Below are positions 40,526 to 44,962 of a stretch of DNA of 44,962 nt, in pieces (within the stretch, counting starts at the first letter, position 1; every line of letters begins with the position of its first letter). The position numbers were made by a program, and so were the translations under genes. The stretch comes from Branchiostoma floridae. Lineage: Eukaryota; Chordata; Leptocardii; Amphioxiformes; Branchiostomatidae. The stretch lies in the NCBI RefSeq assembly GCF_000003815.2, contig NC_049981.1, positions 33,586,072 to 33,631,033 of the forward strand, written 5' to 3'. The notes beneath the pieces were generated by a model. That model searched no databases, was not told where the DNA came from, and saw only the letters and a program-made list of their open reading frames with translations.

Positions 40526-41135
40526 GTAAGGCCTGATCATGTAACCTTTAGGTGTGTGCTATGATCTCCTCTCATCTATCTGTACATCTGCTCCTCGACA
40601 TTTCAATCTTTTAAAGGTACCTTGAATAAAAGAAACTAAACGTAAATGCATTTACGATTATTCAATTATAGCATGAAAAAAACGTCGTACAACGATATCG
40701 TTTTAACCGGAAAATACAAATATCGTAGACCGATTTTCGCTATTTTAAGGTGCGTTTTTAGATACGATATTTTGACGCGGAAATGATGCCATAGCTTCAT
40801 ACATATAAAGCCCCGGTCATAAGGGTCGTAGGACATCGTACGATGGGGTTATAAGAGTGTAGCTACGTCAATTGCATGTGAACACAGGTAAATCGTTAGC
40901 CAGCGTGGAGCGTCCTAAGACGAAAAATAGAGCTTGAACGGATTTTGAAAAATAATCAAAATGTCACCATCGTCGTACGATTTTTATTGTCCCCATAGCA
41001 GACTTCAATACGGCCATTTTTCTACTGATGATGTGAAATACTCATGAATTTTAACCATGCTGAGGTGGCTCCATTTTTCCTGATGTTGTCGATGTTGATG
41101 GAAAGGGAATTAAAACGGCCCTAGCCGAAGTTAGG
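40526..41135. repeat. Intron after the kringle: right inverted-repeat arm and a partial MITE copy
   Basis: 40682-40784 is the right arm of the repeat around the kringle exon. From 40804 (gccccggtcataagggtcgt) to about 41126 runs a partial copy of the MITE family, in the same orientation as 34800-35420 and ending truncated. No further exon is seen. Confidence 0.7.
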
Positions 41136-41335
41136 TACTCATTTTTTCCTGAGTAAAGTGAGGAAAGCCGTGTAAAGTGCCTTTCCCAAGGGCACAAGAC
41201 CGGTGACACGGCAGGCTTCGAACTCGAGACCCCTGGTCCTGAGCCAAACAGGATTTGTTGTCTGTCATTTTAGGTCGGTACAAGTTGAAATGGACTATAG
41301 ACCGAAATATAAAATATTCCTCATTCAGACAGTTG
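41136..41335. repeat. SINE-like/tRNA-like fragment and shared repeat piece
   Basis: The text agtgcctttcccaagggcac with ggcaggcttcgaactcgaga (a B-box-like ttcgaa context) is typical of a repeat family common in marine invertebrate genomes. I cannot name the family with certainty. It runs into the piece shared with 30447-30541 (tttaggtcggtacaagttga). Confidence 0.45.
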
Positions 41336-42455
41336 AGTTTGTTTGTTTGTTTATTTATTTGCACAACAAAATGATAATAAATACAGAAAAGAACGAGAGT
41401 TCGGCGACCTCATACCTCCATGAATATTTAGAGCTTTTGTTAATTTCATGCAAATGACTTAACATTACCATGATTTATGCATGGTGTTGTTCATCATAAC
41501 GTACAGTACACATGTCATAAGTAAAATTTCCAATTCAGATCATTAATCATTAAGTTGTTTTGCAATGTTTGCATAAATTATGCAAATAAGTTCCTCATCT
41601 GCATATTTGATATCTGCATATGTTCCACTGATTATAATTAACAAGTGTTACATTCATCGAAGTCCACTTATTGCAAACAGTGGAATTATACAATTTCCTC
41701 ATCAATTATGCAAATTAGGTCCTCATTTGCATAACATGCATATCATTATGAACATCTTTGCCCAAGCTACCTGCATACCTAAAATGCAGGCAATCCGTCG
41801 TTCCTTGCTGCAGTTATCCCCTTTGGAGTGTCTTGACAAAAACGCGCCTGCAGTTCCACAATGAAATGTTAGGGGAAACTTGCCCCACTTTGTCATGACG
41901 CTAAAAGCTATCTACCACCCAAATGTCACAACCATATCACGTCCGGGACAAGAGATACATTGAAAAAACTGCTATGATAAAATATTCTCATTAATTATGC
42001 AAATGTACTTCTATTTTGCATAATTAGTATCTTATCTTGTACAACATTGTCTAAGGTACCTACATACCAAAAATCATGAAAATCCGTTGTTCCCTTCTTG
42101 AGTTATCCTCGTCAGAAGGTTTTGACAAAAATGCCCCTGCTATCCCAAAACTAGACGCTAGGGGGCCCAAACTTATGTCATTTCTTCCTGAGCACAAGAG
42201 CTATCTAATACTAAAAATCGTGACCATAGCATGTTGATGAGATAGCAAAACCGGAAGTTGCGCTGCAGTACCAAGGGGAGCCGCTAGGGGGCCCAAAATC
42301 TAATCATTTCCAGCTTTCATCACACACTACCAACACACCAAGTATGAAACCAATTTACCCAACCGTTCATGAGTTATTTTGTTTACACACACACAGACAC
42401 ACAGACACACAGACAAACACATGGTAAAATATAACCTCCATGCATGGAGGTAATA
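41336..42455. repeat. AT-rich interspersed repeat with internally repeated segments, ending in (CACACAGA)n
   Basis: Segments around 41690-41870 and 41985-42140 repeat the same theme (attatgcaaat, cctacataccaaaaatcatg or its variant, aatccgtcgttcc, gttatcc, ttgacaaaaa, gcccctgc). The phrase cgctagggggcccaaa occurs twice, near 42150 and 42282. The end is acacacacagacacacagac followed by a near-palindrome taacctccatgcatggaggt. The structure of microsatellite plus ataacctcc resembles the end of the 4.4/8.9-kb repeat. I see no exon. Confidence 0.55.
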
Positions 42456-42519
42456 AAACATAAAACAGGTGCAGGAGGAGAGAAAAACCTTAACAGTTTA
42501 TGCTGTGCCCTCCTCCTCT

Positions 42520-42940
42520 ATGCTTACACAAGATGTAAGATCAATGAAATCATAAATAACAAAGAAAAGAACTAACACATGTTATAATAGTACAAAAAGA
42601 TGTATGATCAGTGAAATCAATAGATAACAAACATATATTAAGTAACTAACACAATCATATGTTATAATAATACAACAAAAGATGTATGATCAATGAAATC
42701 AATAAATAACAAAGATCAGTAACTAACACAGTCATATGTTATAATAATACAAAAAAAGATGTATGATCAATGAAATCAATAAATAACAAAGATCAGTAAC
42801 TAACACAGTCATATGTTATAATAATACAAAAAAAGATGTATGATCAATGAAATCAATAAATAACAAAGATCAGTAACTAACACAGTCATATGTTATAATA
42901 ATACAAAAAAAGATGTATGATCAATGAAATCATACAATGA
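42520..42940. repeat. 77-bp tandem repeat in the 3' part of the LINE
   Basis: The phrase gatgtatgatca starts at 42599, 42681, 42758, 42835 and 42912, so periods are 82, 77, 77, 77. The unit includes atcaataaataacaaagatc and tcatatgttataataataca. It lies downstream of the reverse transcriptase on the LINE's coding (minus) strand, so it belongs to its 3' UTR or was amplified there. Confidence 0.9.
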
Positions 42941-44962
42941 TAGCAATATGAATTAAGATAGGATAAATACTTCTATAAGGGCTAGGGTGGTTTATGAGAT
43001 GTGTTTTCAGGGCACTTTTGAATGTAAGGAAAGAAGAAGTGTTTTTGATATTTGTATGAAGGCTGTTCCAGATTGTGACACATCTATATTTTACGGAGGA
43101 CTGCGCTAATGATGTTTGGAAGAGAGGAGTATGTAGTTGATTTCTTTGCTTGGTATGATAATTGTGTACATGTGAATAGGGTTTAGGAAATTTGTAAACA
43201 TATCGGGGAGATTGTTAGAGAGACAGTTAAACGTGAATATACTAATTTGCAGCTTATTTATATCATGCACATTCAATATTTTCAATTTTAGAAATAAAGG
43301 GGCTGTATGTGAGAGAAAATCAGAGGCAGTGGCTATTCGTGTGAATTTGTTTTGTAGAGTTGTAAGTGGGTGAAGTGTAGTATGGCACGCACATCCCCAA
43401 ACTATATTGCAATAAGTCAAGTACGGGTATATAAGGCTGTTGTAAATAGTTGAAAGGGTCTTTAGAGGAATATTCTTGCTACAGAAAATGAGAAAATTTG
43501 TTTTTTTAGTATTTATTGATAATTTATTTGCTTCAAACCATGTATCTACTTTATGCAATTCCTGGTTAGCCAGTTGTATCAGAGAGTCAAAATTCTTGTG
43601 GGAAAAGAATATGTTGGTGTCATCGGCAAACAGTATAAAATAAAGTATTGAGGAGGCTTCCGCTAGATCATTGACGTAAATCAAGAATAATAGAGGACCT
43701 AAAATCTATCCCTGCGGTACTTCACATTGAATTTCCTTGTATGTAGATTTAATTTCATTTAAAGTTATGTATTGTTTCCTATGATTTAGATAATTTTGGA
43801 ACCAGTTCAGTGCAGTGCCAGTAACACCGTATGCAGCTAATTTTCGGAGGAGTATGGTATGATTTACAGTATCGAAGGCTTTGGATAAATCTAAAAATAT
43901 TCCTATTGTATATTCGTTTTTGTCAATGGCAGTGGATATCTTGTCTATTAGTTGAATAAGAGCAAGTGAAGTGGATATACCTTTACGGAAACCGTATTGA
44001 TGTTTATATAGGATGTCATTAGTGTTGAGATATTTTAGTAATCGATTGTAAACTAGCCTTTCGAAAAGTTTTGATATGCTGGGCAAGACTGAGATCGGTC
44101 GATAATTGCTAAATGAAGTTGAGTCTCCCCCTTGAATATGGGCATAACCCTAGTAATCTTTATTCCGTTTGGAGCATCTCCACTTTGTAACGACATGTTA
44201 AGTATATGAGTTAAAGGAGTAAGGGTGTAGGGAAGGGCCGGTTTTAGGGCTTTAGATTTAATTTCGTCATAACCAGCGGCAGGGTCTTTTAAGTTTAAAA
44301 CAATGTCCTCTACTTCTTTGTTCGTGGGTGTCTCAAAAAATGATAAAGAACAGTTTGTAGGGGCCTTGATGTAGCTTATAGGATCTTGTTTTGTACTTGT
44401 GATGTTATTTGCAAGATTAGTACCAATATCAACAAAGAACTTATTACATTCATTACATATTTCAACATTTTCAGTAATTGTTTTGTCTCCAACTTTTATT
44501 TTTTGTGGGCCACCGTTTCTTGTTTTTTTTTACGATTCATAGCTTCATCAATAACTCCCCATGTTTGCTTTACGAGTATATCAAGACTTGTTTCCGTAAA
44601 CCTCTTGTGGAAATACTCCTATTTTGCAATTCTCAACATATGATTAAGTCTATTTCGATATCTTTTGTATTGGTGTTGGTTCAGAGGCGTTGGGACTTTG
44701 AGGTATCTTTTATATAGTTGTTTCTTCCTGTTTATTGATTTTAGTAATCCCTTGGTTATCCATGTTTTTTTGTAACTTTGGTTCAAGCTTTTAGCAGACT
44801 TAAGGGGGAAACTATTGTCATATGCAGTTCTTATAATACTATGAAATAAGTTAAACGCTGTCTCGGTGTCAGGTTCCGCTAATACTCCCGTCCATGACAC
44901 GTCAGACAGGAGTCCCTTGAATTTTTCTGTGTTTCTGTCATAATTGCCGGTATTCATATTCG
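42941..44962 (-). pseudogene. Jockey/CR1-group LINE, reverse transcriptase region, lightly damaged; 5' end outside the window
   Basis: Minus-strand order: linker after the endonuclease (WITKGLLKSINRKKQLYKRY near 44780), finger motifs (LKDPAAGYDEIKSKALKPAL near 44260, NYRPISVLPSISKLFERLVY near 44080), palm motif A (GIFLDLSKAFDTVNHTILLR near 43880), then EVPQG and ILGPLLFLIYVNDLA near 43700. The FADDTNIFF box is near 43610 and the C-terminal segment YLTYCNIVWGCA near 43400. Lesions seen: one base lost in the G run near 44130, a TAG in place of the serine codon after EVPQG (43711), and a deletion of about 60 residues after NFLIFCSKN. The endonuclease would lie beyond 44962. It is an inactive copy with few lesions. 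Confidence 0.85.

Noticed and set aside
41136-41260. tRNA gene
   Set aside because: Only a B-box-like ttcgaa context is visible. No cloverleaf or A box could be drawn, so it is better read as a SINE-like fragment.

Overview
The window looks like nuclear DNA from an invertebrate chordate, most likely an amphioxus (Branchiostoma). This is inferred from one intron-rich gene built of shuffled F5/8 type C (discoidin), fibronectin type III and kringle exons, from the wording of the kringle, and from a dense mix of decayed LINEs, MITE-like palindromes and satellites. There is no operon structure, no CRISPR array and no tRNA or rRNA gene that I can recognise. One assembly gap (Ns) lies at 35942-36259.

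Layout. 0-4 kb: GGTAAA-rich repeats, a 33-bp minisatellite, the 3' end of a CR1/jockey-like LINE, and several palindromic elements. 4.4-10.6 kb: two paralogous copies of one interspersed repeat. The first copy is split by a 1.1-kb terminal-inverted-repeat transposon, whose empty site survives in the second copy. A LINE relic with a head-to-head inversion lies between them. 11.6-14.7 kb: LINE remains on the minus strand, mainly a Tx1/L1-like pseudogene. 16.1-18.1 kb: a GC-rich 62/67-bp minisatellite, then a 258-bp tandem repeat. 19.0-40.5 kb: the gene. 40.6-45.0 kb: repeats and a minus-strand LINE that runs off the end.

The gene, on the plus strand, has 11 recognisable coding exons whose splice phases agree throughout: signal peptide, F5/8C-1 (three exons), FN3-1, FN3-2, F5/8C-2 (three exons), FN3-3, kringle. 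They give 686 codons plus one base, and the last donor shows that the gene continues beyond the window. The protein should be secreted or be the ectodomain of a membrane protein, with adhesion or ligand-binding modules. No catalytic domain is visible here. Every module is bounded by phase-1 introns, the classical signature of exon shuffling. An internal duplication produced the F5/8C plus FN3 blocks, and three dead exons remain in the introns: two FN3 stubs at equivalent places in the two blocks, and half of a third F5/8C domain.

Intron 1 is largely a 6.3-kb satellite of about 39 monomers of 160 bp, with higher-order duplications. The introns around the kringle exon hold a cluster of MITE copies and an inverted-repeat pair that brackets the kringle exon. 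The remaining non-genic sequence is mostly repeat-derived or unrecognised.
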